Shown piece after piece: positions 1 through 10,900 of a stretch of DNA of 64,000 nucleotides. The notes beneath the pieces were generated by a model. That model was not told the DNA's origin. It made no database searches and saw nothing but the letters and a program-made list of their open reading frames with translations. The position numbers and the translations under genes were made by a program. Origin of the DNA: Halichondria panicea (lineage: Eukaryota; Porifera; Demospongiae; Suberitida; Halichondriidae); the NCBI RefSeq assembly GCF_963675165.1, contig NC_087378.1, positions 3,011,525 through 3,075,524 on the forward strand, read 5' to 3'. Every line of letters begins with the position of its first letter. The first letter of the stretch is position 1.

Positions 1-219
1 TTTAGTTGTGTTAGCTATCACACGCTCTCTGTTAGCCCCAACTCTACGATAGTACAGGGTGACACCGTTAGGCTCATTAATGGGACACGAGAGGACAACT
101 TTGGTAATATGAGCATCAGAGATTGTCCTCATTGATGTTATGGACGTGGCTGTAGCATGAGAGGATAATGAAAGTAGAAAGATGGATGAGATGAGGAGTA
201 TTGATCTTGAGCCCACCAT
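1..219 (-). CDS. Ig-type secreted/receptor protein, first exon (partial)
   Basis: The minus strand is open from an ATG at 219 to the window edge, 73 codons. The first 24 or so residues look like a signal peptide: MVGSRS, then a Leu/Ile/Ser-rich core, then SHATA. An Ig-like beta-strand with a Cys (VVLSCPI) follows, then a strand reading VTLYYRR. Exon structure and topology resemble the first exon of the complete Ig receptor at 2179-7310, which lies on the same strand just upstream. The two may therefore be tandem paralogues, although sequence similarity is weak beyond the Ig pattern. No splice donor is visible, so the exon continues leftwards. The rest of the protein, including any TM segment, is outside the window, and function is unknown. 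Confidence 0.55.
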   Translation of the reverse strand, partial: MVGSRSILLISSIFLLSLSSHATATSITSMRTISDAHITKVVLSCPINEPNGVTLYYRRVGANRERVIANTTK

Positions 220-2178
220 TTTACTCTGAACCAGTAGAAACAGTGATCTGTAACAAAAAGAAAAGTATACAGCGTGTACAATACGACAATTTACAAGTAA
301 TAATTATGCCAACATCATGCATTTTAAAGGTTTCGAATTCCTTATCACAGTGAAGCATGCTTTATGCACATGGAAACCATCGAGCATAAAATATTGCATT
401 ACAAAAAACGTTATGTGATTTTTATTTATGCGATTAATCTTATCTCCTCGATTAAACGCTGCAATTTCAATGGGGATTGTACAGGCCTCAAATAAACAAT
501 TGTGCGATATAAATGTATGTGATATGATAGGCACTCGCATAAATAGTTTGTATCACGCACATATTTATAGACTACGGTAGTATAGTTTCAGACAAACAAA
601 GCATGCTGCCTACATGAATGACATCATCTCTACACATACAGTTGACGTAGATTTAGAACAGTGTGTTCATTCCAAATCTGACTGTCAACATCCTAGTGTA
701 GAAGGAAGACACAACAAGTAAATTATCAACATGAGAGTAAAACACAGGAACCTAATGACTAGAGAGAGATACTCTCTAAGCACTTATCGAATCTAAAAGT
801 GCTGTGACAATACTTTAGTATACATGTAGACAATAGAGGAAGGTATGGTTATACCATACAAGTATTCACACATCACAAAGAGTAACGTGTGCATGTATGT
901 AGACTCAAAGAAACCACTGAGCAGCTGTACGGGAGAATCAAGCACCCACAAGACATGCTATCATGCTAAGTACATGTAACTCCTCTGCTAGAGTAGAAAA
1001 TACAACACAAATTACTAAAATTATTTCGTTGACAAGTACAACATAATTAACTAGAGCACTGAAGTGCAAACACTTGGCATTAATTTGAGGTTTAGTGAGT
1101 CTACAGCCTCGAGTCAAAGCTGCATGTACATCTAGGCCGACGTGCAGGTTAAAGCTTTAGCTTTTGCTCGCTTATATTCAACAATGAAGCTTTAAAATCA
1201 TAATCTGCCAAATTTAAAACTAATGCCTTGTTGTGTTGAGGCTATCCATGGTATAAACACAGTGCCACTGCATCCAGGTGAGTAGACTCAGAATACACGG
1301 ACAGACAGACAGACAGCTGACTGACCGACTACTATAACCCGTAGCACCGCCGTTTAATTATTTTATACAGACTATGTTAACACACTGGTCTTAATGATTT
1401 CTTAACATTTATCACTTGGCTCTGAGTCGCACCAAATTCATTAAAACCAAGCAGTGTGCCAATCAGGATTGAACAAAACAACAGCTGGCGAGAAAAACAC
1501 AATGTCATGTCAATCTAGTCAGCTGTTTAAAACTTTTCATTTTGTACCTAAATGTCATTTATACTATTAACGAGTGATTGGCTAGAGTGGTCATGCCCAT
1601 GGGATTAAACCTTCATACTGCAATATACAAAATACTTTAACTCAGATTCAGTGTTTATCATCTACAGGAGTGCATGAAATTCATCCACTCCTGCTATCTA
1701 TTATACTGTTTATCTATCTACTAGGCAACCAGCAGAGCACTACAGTGCAGTGTAGCTAGGTACGTACGTATCTAAAATGTCATTAGCTAATGGACTCACT
1801 TAGACACAAAGAGGTGCGTTAATGTGGATCAAGGTCCAGGACACCGCTATATTATCTGTGTACACAGTCTAGTCACTTACCAAACAAACGGCACTTTATG
1901 AAAGCTTGCAGCCTGTAGCGACAGCAATGTACGTACCTGTAGATACAGGCCAGGACAACAAAAGACCCAATTCAGTTCGGCTTGCTAGTACAGATGCGCT
2001 GCGCTTAATAGTGAAGTGGTAGTGCATGAGTCCCACATGTGCAGAGGAAGTTAACTGGCAAAGGTCGTTTATAATGATTATGCAGCATCCAACCATGATG
2101 TGCACACACCACGACCAATACAATCATACAGCAATAAAATTAATTGTGGAAAAATACAAATGCACTACAAAAAGTCTA
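220..2178. other. Intergenic spacer between two Ig-type genes
   Basis: This stretch of about 1.96 kb separates the 3' end of the complete Ig receptor from the start of the partial one. Apart from one truncated, inverted R1 repeat (about 1050-1352) I see only AT-rich sequence with TACATGTA-type motifs. Short open frames here lack splice support or any recognisable domain. Confidence 0.5.
1050..1352 (-). repeat. R1 interspersed repeat, internally shortened
   Basis: Inverted copy of the R1 family. It opens with the complement of the family end (AGAGCACTGAAGTGC) and includes the AAGCTTTAAA block, the CATCCAGGTGAGTAGACTC block and the TACTATAACCCG end. About half of the family consensus seen at 26124-26716 is missing. 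Confidence 0.7.
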
Positions 2179-5100
2179 TTAACATTCTGTTGTATGTACC
2201 CTATTACCATCGTCTGAGACAGTCACAACAGTCTCGTATGCAGGAGAGGTTGAGCGTTGAGAATGATCAGACCCACACTTGCTTGACAGATTTCGGTGTG
2301 TTTTTTGTTTTAGTTTATATGAGTTGCGAACACTAGCTTCAGATGACAAAGTCTCACTATGATAACCTTGAGAGATTTCTCTAGTGGGCCCATGGCTAGT
2401 CTCCCAATGTATAAGTCGACCGTGAGACATTATGGAGTCACTCACACTGCCACCGCGAGCGCTATCAGCATCATGGTCAGAAGAACATGTCTTGGTTAGC
2501 TCAGGGGGAGAGTCGGAGCGTGAGGATGTATCACTCTCATCAGTATCTACTTCCTTGCTTTTTTCACCAATGGGAGACAGGACAGGCTTCCCAGAAGACA
2601 ATCGCTTCACAGGAGGAGGTTTGAGATGCTTGGTTTCTTCCCTTGGAGTACTCACAAAGGGACAGTCATTCAGACAGAGGGTTGGGAGATCGTCAGCAGA
2701 CATGGAGCCTTGGTCATAGCAATCAGCTTGAGAGTCTTTTGAAAAAGGAGCAGGTTGAAAAGACGAAAGTTGCATATTTTTCCCACCACTAAATTTAAAA
2801 GTATTTTGATCAGACATTCTTATTGCATCCTCGAGCGTATGTGTACCACATACAGGGGTACCTGCTATCAAACTGCCACCAACTTTTGGTGTTTTCGTAG
2901 AAGATTCTGAACATTCTCCAAGAGGTGACAAATCAACAGACTTGGATCGCCTACGTTCAAGCGGGGGCCTCGGGTTGGAGCTTCGTACGCGTGTCTTTTT
3001 TCCACGATGATAGTGAGGGTGTAACATGGGATCATCTCGACTGGCTTGAGGCAGAAACTCCTTCACTTCGGACATATTCTTCGGAGACAGTGGAAGGTAA
3101 AGATTTTTCCGCTTGTCAAATACAGTATCGGATGATTCAGAACTACTACTATGTTGTTTTTTCGGCCCCTGTTTGCCAGTTGCATCTTTGTATAGCTCCT
3201 GAATCTTATAGCATTGACATTTAGGAATACGGCAATGTTTGTTGTGCATCAAAGATTTCAAAACTGTTTCAATTGTTTCTTCGGAGATTCTCTTTTCATC
3301 ATTCGTATGCTCACTGGGAAATGGTGCTGGCTCATTTTGCAGAGTTTGACAATGTGGGAAAGGGGCATTTGTCAAGACATAAGGGGAATTGGTGTCCACA
3401 GTAGCACCAGCGGGAGAGTGAGTTGGCAAAAGATTAAGAGGAGGATTCATGTGGTCATGAGTATATTGACGTTGATGTGAAAAGAAGCCATTATCACTGT
3501 GATGTTGTGGTAAATTATTTTGAAGCTGATAGCTCCGGTATCCACCATATGACTGAGGACCATAAACACTTTGGATTGAGGTGGCTTTTTGCATATGCTG
3601 ACTTAAAACTTCTTGTGTAAGTCGAGGTTTTGCAGCTGCCTTAGATTGAGACTGGTTTGAGCCGTCGGATACATTGGATGATCGTTGCGAGCGACTGGTG
3701 CCAATTGCATGTGGGGGAGCTAGAAGGCCATCATTTGTGATAGAGCTTTGAGCGTTGAAGGAGCCACCACTTACCTCTGTTGCACAATAATTCGGCATTT
3801 TGTGAGCAGCACCAAGCTCTTGGTTTGAGACCCCAGAAAGACCTGAGTAAGAGCCACCCGAGGATTTTGAAAACTGTGAGGCATTGTAAATCTGTTCTTG
3901 GTGCTGATTATCAGTATGTGTGGAATCGTGGTAATCACTTGCTGGTTGAAACGCTGAGCTCGAGACTATTCCATCACCATTTGAAGGCAAATCAGCTCCA
4001 GGGTTGGCTCTATTAGATCTATTAGAAGGTCGAGAGACAGCACGAGACAAGAATCTTCCAAGTGTACTATTTCTCTTATATTTGTAGTGGTAGTGACAGG
4101 TTAAAGCAACAACAACCGTCACAGTAACAGTTACGGCAATAAGAGCAGCAATACCGAGACAAACAAAAGCAATTATCAATGGAGGGCTATCAGTTGGTAC
4201 TGCAAGAAAATAAAACAGGAATTGCATATAAATTATTATAAAGTAGTCTATAGCAGCAAATACGTGTAACAGGACAATACCGGGTAAGTTTAGGACATGT
4301 ACAGAGGTAAGTTGAGGGAATGCTTCAGAGTGTAAAGTTACTCAATTACTGCTGTACTGTGCTGTATATACACCAGACAGTAATTTAATTATAACTTAAT
4401 GGACGAGTAACTTTGCACTCTGAAGCATTCCCTCAACCTACCTGAAAACCTTTGTACTTGGATTGATCATAGCAAACGTTTAGAATTACTGAGTTAAATG
4501 CATGGAAATCAACTACTAAGGCTCCACATGGTTTTATAGTACAGTACACTCTCGCTATTCCAGCTCTCGGAAGTACGGCCACCTCGATATACCGGCCATT
4601 TCATTTGGCATGGATTGCTATATAGCTAGATGTTTACTGCACTCTGAAATGCAGCCACTCGCTATTCCGTATACTGGCCAGTACTGGCTGTCCCAACTAG
4701 GTTTTCAATGTATTTATTACGGCCAGATATGGCGTTTTGGCTGTGGTTTGGCAGATAAAATTTGTAAATAGAGAGCAGAATGAATAAGGTTTTTTTAGCC
4801 GCAGCTATTTTCTGAAATACAGCCACCTCACAATTCCAGCCAAGCTGTACTGTCCCAAGGGTGACCGGATTAACTAGAGTACTGAAGTGCTAACCCTCGG
4901 CTGTTTACTTGAATATAATCAATAAATAGGAAGCATGGAGAAGCTGGCTAAGTAGAAAGTAACATGAGTAATGAAATTCCATCGTTCCTGGTACAGGATC
5001 ACTTCAGCTGTACATACATACCTCGAAAAAAAAACGCAGGTAGAAGCTAGAGGCCAACGTGCAAGTTTAAGCTTCTTAGCATTTGCACGACAGCGAAGCT

Positions 5101-7310
5101 TTAACATGGAAATCTGCCATTGTTAAAACTAATAACTTGTTGAGTGAAGGCTATCGATGATGTAAACGCAAGCTATGGCATCCAGGTGAGCAGGCTCATA
5201 AATTACAAACAGACAAATAAACAAGACGACTACTATAACTGCTGGCCGCGGCACAGCCTTGGGTAACGAGAGTCTACTGTACATTGAATTAAAGCCGTGT
5301 GTAGCTAGGTAGGTAGCTATTGAAAGCTGAAATCTGCTTTAAGTTAATAATTAGTTACGTTGAGGCTACTTATACTATACAAATAAACGGACAGATTACT
5401 ATAATAAGTGGCTACCTACATGTACATGCCTCAGGTTAAACAATGGATCCTGTGGGTACAGACCCTAAAAGTGCATGGGCAATACTAAACCAATAGAACA
5501 GGAAATTGAGTAATTCAGGGGATATTTTTGTTGGATAATGGGACAACAACTCTATATTTGGAGCTACAGTGTGTGGCTAAAACCAATGTGATAATCTATT
5601 CAACAGTTAATGCACTCGATACCCTTTTAGACATACAAATATAAAGGAGTTTACGAACTCTTGGTAATACATGTACATGTATGTGCTAGCTTGCAGGACA
5701 CTAATAGCACACTAATATAGCATCAGTACAGTAAAACATACACAGTGTATATATAATTATATGCACAGTGTATGAATGAGGTGTGCTGCACTAACTTTTT
5801 AGATTTATCAACCTGTACATATCACTGAGGTAATTCCTGGGTCATAATAGCAGCACATTCCAAGCTAATTTGCCATAACCATTCACACATAACTGTAAAA
5901 TACCACAGCAATTAGTACACTTTCTACAATAATAATTATTGTTAATAACCCCTACATTTATTAAGCTACATTTATTAAGCTTCTACACTATACATACATA
6001 TAAGCAATATAAGTAAAATTGGACTTCACCCAAATTCCATGTGGTGCGGTCAACACCTTTACAAACCTACAGTCATACATACCTGCTGGTGCAGTGGTAG
6101 TAGGCATAGTTGTGGGAGACGATGTTGTTAGTGGTGTTACTAGTTGTGTTACTATAAGTTCTGCAGTTGAATTCATGATCTGTTCTTGTAAAGTGTTGTT
6201 AAAGTCGTCATTATTCAGTGATGAAATGGTACCATCGAATGATTGACGAACAATACAAATAACACTTCCATTGCTAGGGGACGATATTTTTAATATGCTC
6301 CGAACATAAGCCGAATCCACGTGAGAGGTGGTGACATTTTCATCGTCAGCAGTGTAGATATCTCCATTATATGTCCATTTAATCTCTATACTCGTCCCAT
6401 TGGCAGCACATTCAAAGGTGACAGAAGAATCAGCGGACACAAATTGGTTAGCAGGAGGAACATCAATTGAAAGTACCACTGCAATAATTATTTATTCACA
6501 TAACATTAATAATTAATAATAATGATAAAAAAACTTACCAACTTTAGTAAGTTTAAATTGTGGCCTAATCAAAGAAGGATAATCGACCACTGATTGACAT
6601 ACACTGCATTCCTGCATCCTCAGAGCACAGGTATAAGTAGAAACATCAGGTGACTGCTTTAAAACAGAAGCATTCAGTGTTCGATTAAACTCTGTTTCGA
6701 TTGCAAAGTTGGAATTGTCTGTATTAACCCAGATATGATGGTAAGGCTGAATGTGATCACTTGCTGTGCCTCGTTCGTAAGGACATAGTAGCATAATTTC
6801 GTGTCCGACAATTGCAAGAAATGTCGTTATTGTTGGTTCCAGAATCGGTATTGCTGTAATAATTTATGAAACGTAATAATGATAGGATAAGCCTACAGTT
6901 TACCGGGATACAAAGATTGACTAGGCATGCATGCATGACATCTGAACTGTAGCTATTATTGCTACTACAACTTGCATACGTATGTACTCGTACTATAATG
7001 TCTCGTACTCACCTCCAAAATATACCAAATCTGTGGACACACCACCAACTTCACAATAAGCAGCCTTCTCATCTGATGGAGTTACGGTGAATGTCTTTGT
7101 GTGTGAGTTTCTATCCATATCCATAGATGTTTCGGATGAACCATCGGCACGGAGACTGACTACTCCAATCGTAATCTCGTTTCCAATGGACTCACAGTTG
7201 AACGTAATCTCATTGCCTTCTCTATTCTGACTCTGAGTGATGTCTTGAGCAAAAATTATGCTGACGAGTATCAAACAAAATAGTGTTGAGAAGTTTGTTC
7301 TAGGTTTCAT
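2179..7310 (-). CDS. Type I transmembrane receptor, three Ig-like domains and long cytoplasmic tail
   Basis: Four exons on the minus strand: 7013-7310, 6539-6853, 6083-6478 and 2179-4199, all with GT-AG introns in phase 1, giving 1009 residues. Start: the ATG at 7310 directly precedes a good signal peptide (MKPRTN, then a hydrophobic core ending IIFAQ); an in-frame ATG at 7337 would spoil it. Each of the first three exons carries one Ig-like domain, with Cys pairs C39-C86, C123-C175 (W141) and C228-C279 (W239). A Thr/Pro stalk (about 318-336) and one TM helix (about 344-369) follow. The last exon encodes a Ser/Gln/His-rich tail with a Cys cluster (HCRIPKCQC, near 659-667), a basic phosphosite-like RRRSKSVDLS (near 753), a proline motif PPPVKR and a C-terminal AYETVV. 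I recognise no orthologue. It could be an adhesion, immune or allorecognition receptor. Domain calls are sequence-based; the role is inference. Confidence 0.8.
4312..4445. repeat. Hairpin-forming inverted repeat
   Basis: Arms of about 33 bp (GAGGGAATGCTTCAGAGTG on the left, its complement CACTCTGAAGCATTCCCTC on the right) flank a loop of about 60 bp that has its own short inverted CAGTAATT pieces. It lies in the last intron of the Ig receptor, about 110 bp upstream of the tail exon. Confidence 0.75.
4547..4884. mobile_element. Pogo-like MITE (CTCTCG/TAATCCGG ends)
   Basis: The sequence opens CAGTACACTCTCGCTATTCC and ends GTGACCGGATTAACTAGAG. These are diverged forms of the pogo/Tigger-type terminus CAGTAGACTCTCGTTAATCC. 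The interior, with text such as CACCTCGATATACCGGCC, is shared with the element near 45230-45729. It has no coding capacity. Family assignment rests on the termini. Confidence 0.55.
4872..5266 (-). repeat. R1 interspersed repeat, shortened
   Basis: Inverted R1 copy directly abutting the pogo-like MITE. It runs from the complement of the family end (CTAGAGTACTGAAGTGC) to the GGCACAGCCTTGGGTAA end. A short fragment reading GAGAGTCTACTGTA follows at 5267-5282 and looks like the end of another pogo-type element. An open frame in this repeat (MLKLRCR onward) resembles one in other R1 copies; see findings. Confidence 0.7.
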
Positions 7311-7952
7311 AGTAGTATTAGCAATGACACTGATCATAATGCGCTATGCACAGATCTACTCTTGGCACAACACTTTATGAAGCTGGCCTAGCTTACGATA
7401 ATGGTGACGTCATTAAACAGATGTGTTGTGATCACATGACCGCACACACAGCTTAATTTATATCTCTCTGGCCGGCTGGTGGCGCCTGCATGGTGTGCGC
7501 TCCTCTGTGATTGCTTTCTGATAGAATGGTTGCTGTGTGCACTGTGTAACTATCCGTCTGGCCATTAGGATCCTAGGAGACGTCGTATGTAACACGTATC
7601 TACGTACATACCACTATACCTATGAAACTAGTTAAATAACAGCTTGCTAGTTGGAATTAACCATTAAGACAATCACCCAACTTTGGAGTATACAGTATAA
7701 TTATACCATCTTATTATTGTGCTCTGCCTCATGCTGTACTGAGATTGAGAGGAGATAGGTGTGAGTGTGCTTTATTCAGAATTATACATTATCACGGAAT
7801 AAAGTACCACATAAGGAGCGCAGATTCATTCAGGGAGCACATCAACATTTCTGTGCTGCTGGGCTTTGGGATTGTATACCAACCCTAACCATTAATCAAT
7901 ACACCATCTATGAACTCGATCAATCTTTCCTAGTCCCGTACCTGAGTGCAGA
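7311..7952. promoter_or_regulatory. Divergent promoter interval between Ig receptor and ARFGEF
   Basis: These 642 bp lie between the start codons of two divergently transcribed genes. They contain a perfect palindromic CRE and a TCACATGAC E-box-like motif (about 7430-7438). No open frame here has coding support. The interval should hold the 5' UTRs and promoters of both genes; this is inferred from layout and no transcription start is visible. Confidence 0.45.
7405..7412. promoter_or_regulatory. Perfect CRE (TGACGTCA)
   Basis: An 8-bp palindromic cAMP-response element, TGACGTCA, lies about 95 bp upstream of the Ig receptor start codon and 540 bp upstream of the ARFGEF start. CREB/ATF proteins bind this motif in animals. 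Its position near a start codon makes it a reasonable candidate site; activity is not shown. Confidence 0.45.
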
Positions 7953-10900
7953 ATGGCGTCCCCTAGTGGTGGTAAAAGCGTGTTCCTTATTCGAGCACTG
8001 GAGCGTATTCTCACGGAGAAAGAAGTGAAGAGAAACCAGCACCTCCAACTAAGAAAAGCTTGTGAATCAGCACTGAGTGAGTGAGCCGACCAATTGTAGT
8101 GATTTCACTGTGTTGAGTCTTTATGCTAAGGCAATTGTTATCTATTTCCAGAACCCATTAATGATAATTACTGATTACTGTATAACTGGCGATGTGGGGA
8201 ATTTTACCAAAGACCGCCAAATTAAAAACTGCCAAATTAAACTTTACTGTGGTGGACACAACGTCATTGCCCTAGTAGCCGAGGCGCCAAATTAACAATT
8301 TTGGTTGAAAGTGCCATTTATGATTAGCTTTGAGTTTCGAGTCATGTATGTGTACTAGTATGTGGCTCACTATCACTTTATAATAATAATCCTAAATTCT
8401 TATGTGTTATTACCTCACCGTACTCTATCTACCGTATAGCGCGAAATTTTCGCAGATTTCGTGGGTAGCAATCCTACACGAAAATTAAGTCCACGAAAAT
8501 TGAATTACCTGCTATAACGTGCAAAGATTTAAAGGCGTGGCTTCCGGTAAGCTGTCATTCCGCGAACATTGTGCAACGAAAATGCTTTTAGAGGCCAATC
8601 CACGAAATTTAAGTGCCTCGAAAATTTCGCGCTACATGTATACGGTATGTATGAAATTTCGGAGAATTCTGAGAGGTCACCCGTTTAGGTAATGTTGAAT
8701 TTGTAAGGAAGACCCACAGGCATGTCAATAACTGCACCAACTGGTATTGCAAAGTCCATATCTTCTGGGATCAGAAGATCCCATTCCAAAACTTATACAA
8801 GGCGGGCAATAGCACCTAAAGACTGGTTTGGGAAAAACAAGAGACACCAATGTTAAGTTACGCTTAGTTAATGACCTTTGACCCTTCAACCCCTTTAAGC
8901 AAAGGCCATATCATAAGGAGTACGGTGGTACAGTTTTTATCTGTATTAGCCTCCTTCACTAGCCTCCTCTGAAGAGAAGGCCTGCTACTGACTGCTTGCG
9001 CATGCGCAACATTATTGGATATTAATTTGTTCCCGTAAAATGTCCTATAATACTGAATATCACGAAAATATCCTGACAAAGTTTTGCTACTGACTGCTTG
9101 CGCATGCGCAACATTATTGGATATTAATTTGTTCCCGTAAAATGTCCTATAATACTGAATATCACGAAAATATCCTGACAAAGTTTTAAAAGTCATACGC
9201 GGAACTGTAGTTTTGTTGTACAGCCATGTACAGCTATTTTCTTCTGGTAGAGTCAGTAGCAGTACTGAGTAGTATAGTAGACTTTCACCAAAGTTAGTAT
9301 TAGATGGGCGTGGCCTGTACATTAGGCTATTGTCAACTTTCACTCCGTTCAGACGATTGTCACCCACACTGTTGCAGGCTGTGAGTCTTTTGTTAGCATA
9401 GCAGGCTACGGGTAGCTATCAGCTCTTTCTCAGATGGGCTAGAAACCTTCAATCGAACTTTCTATCTACTTCCTTCAATCCACTTCCGTTCATTGTGACG
9501 TCGTTGTTTTACTGAGCATACACGTTGTTATCCTGCATTAGCTGGTATGTTGCTAATGGTTAGCGCATGCGCAAGCAGTCGATACCAGGCCCTCTCTTCG
9601 TATTACTATTCTACTTAGTCTTTGGCTCTGCACTAGAGCACTAGCGATTGGGAGCTACACGAGTGAGGAAAGAGCTGCAAAGCTGCACTGCCATTGAGAA
9701 TAGCAGCCATTATAATAAATGAACTTTGAACATAGTCGATCATTTCCCATAATCTGTATGTGCATTCTATCAGTATGAAATGACCACCATTGCCAAACTT
9801 AAAAGCTTCCCCCCGAGGCATCAGCATCTCTGGTACTTTCATCTTGCACTTAATTGCCATTGGTTCTGCATGTAGCTATGTCAATATTTGTTTTTACCTA
9901 CATTGTAATCTATCTTAGAATCGATTAAAGATGAGCAGAAGAAGTCCACTGCCAAGTGAGTTCGAAGATATAATGTGGTTGCACACATACACGACGGGTG
10001 CATCATATCAATTGTGTCACCGTTTGCCATCTGTTTTAACAATTTCCCCGTACAATGTATATATTATTATTATGCATTGTACTATTACTGAGAGTTATTT
10101 GTTGGGGGGGAGGGGGGTTGTGTGTACTGGATGAATATCATATCCCTTCTCTGTTTGTATCTTTTTTGCTGTACTTTATTTTCTCACACTGCAGATTGTA
10201 CAGTCATACAAATTATGGAGTTAAGTACTATTATAATTATGTATCAACCCACTCTCCAGAAACCATGTTGTGTTGTATGTGCTATTTATAACCACACAGA
10301 GTTGAAGCCGCGGTTTTCAATGCTGACAAATACTTCCATGCTCTTGAACTGGCTTGCAAAAGTAACATCCCTCGAATTGTCGACTCTTCCCTCGATTGCA
10401 TTCAGGTGAGTGTTGTGTGGATCTTCGCTACTGTATTATCTACAAATATCTCGTGATTCACAATTGTATACACACTACGTGTAGTCACGTATTACTTTGA
10501 TCATGCGGTTATTGTTTCACTATAGTTAAATAGGATGTGTACATTAATTATATACCCACTGTTTAAAATATCGTGCCCAGAGTTTACTAACTGTGGCTTC
10601 TAAAAATCACAAAATAAGAACCCCTTAGATGGAAATATTCATTTTGCTAACCCCCTATGAACGTACAGCATGACTGTCTACACTCCATACACACACATTC
10701 CAGAAACTGGTTGCTTATGGGCAGCTGAAAGGGCTGGAGCCTGACCCTGACAATGTGGACAAGAGACTAATTGACCGCATTGTGGACACTGTGTGTCATT
10801 GCTTTGTAGGAGTCCTCACCGATGAGGGAGTACAGCTGCAAATCATTAAGGTACGGACATGTCATTTTTGAAAGATTTCATTCTAGGTGCTTACAAGTGT

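Noticed and set aside
8864..9367. 167-codon minus-strand open frame with a repeated 33-residue block
   Set aside because: The repeat is the 102-bp DNA tandem duplication, whose length happens to be divisible by three; no domain seen.
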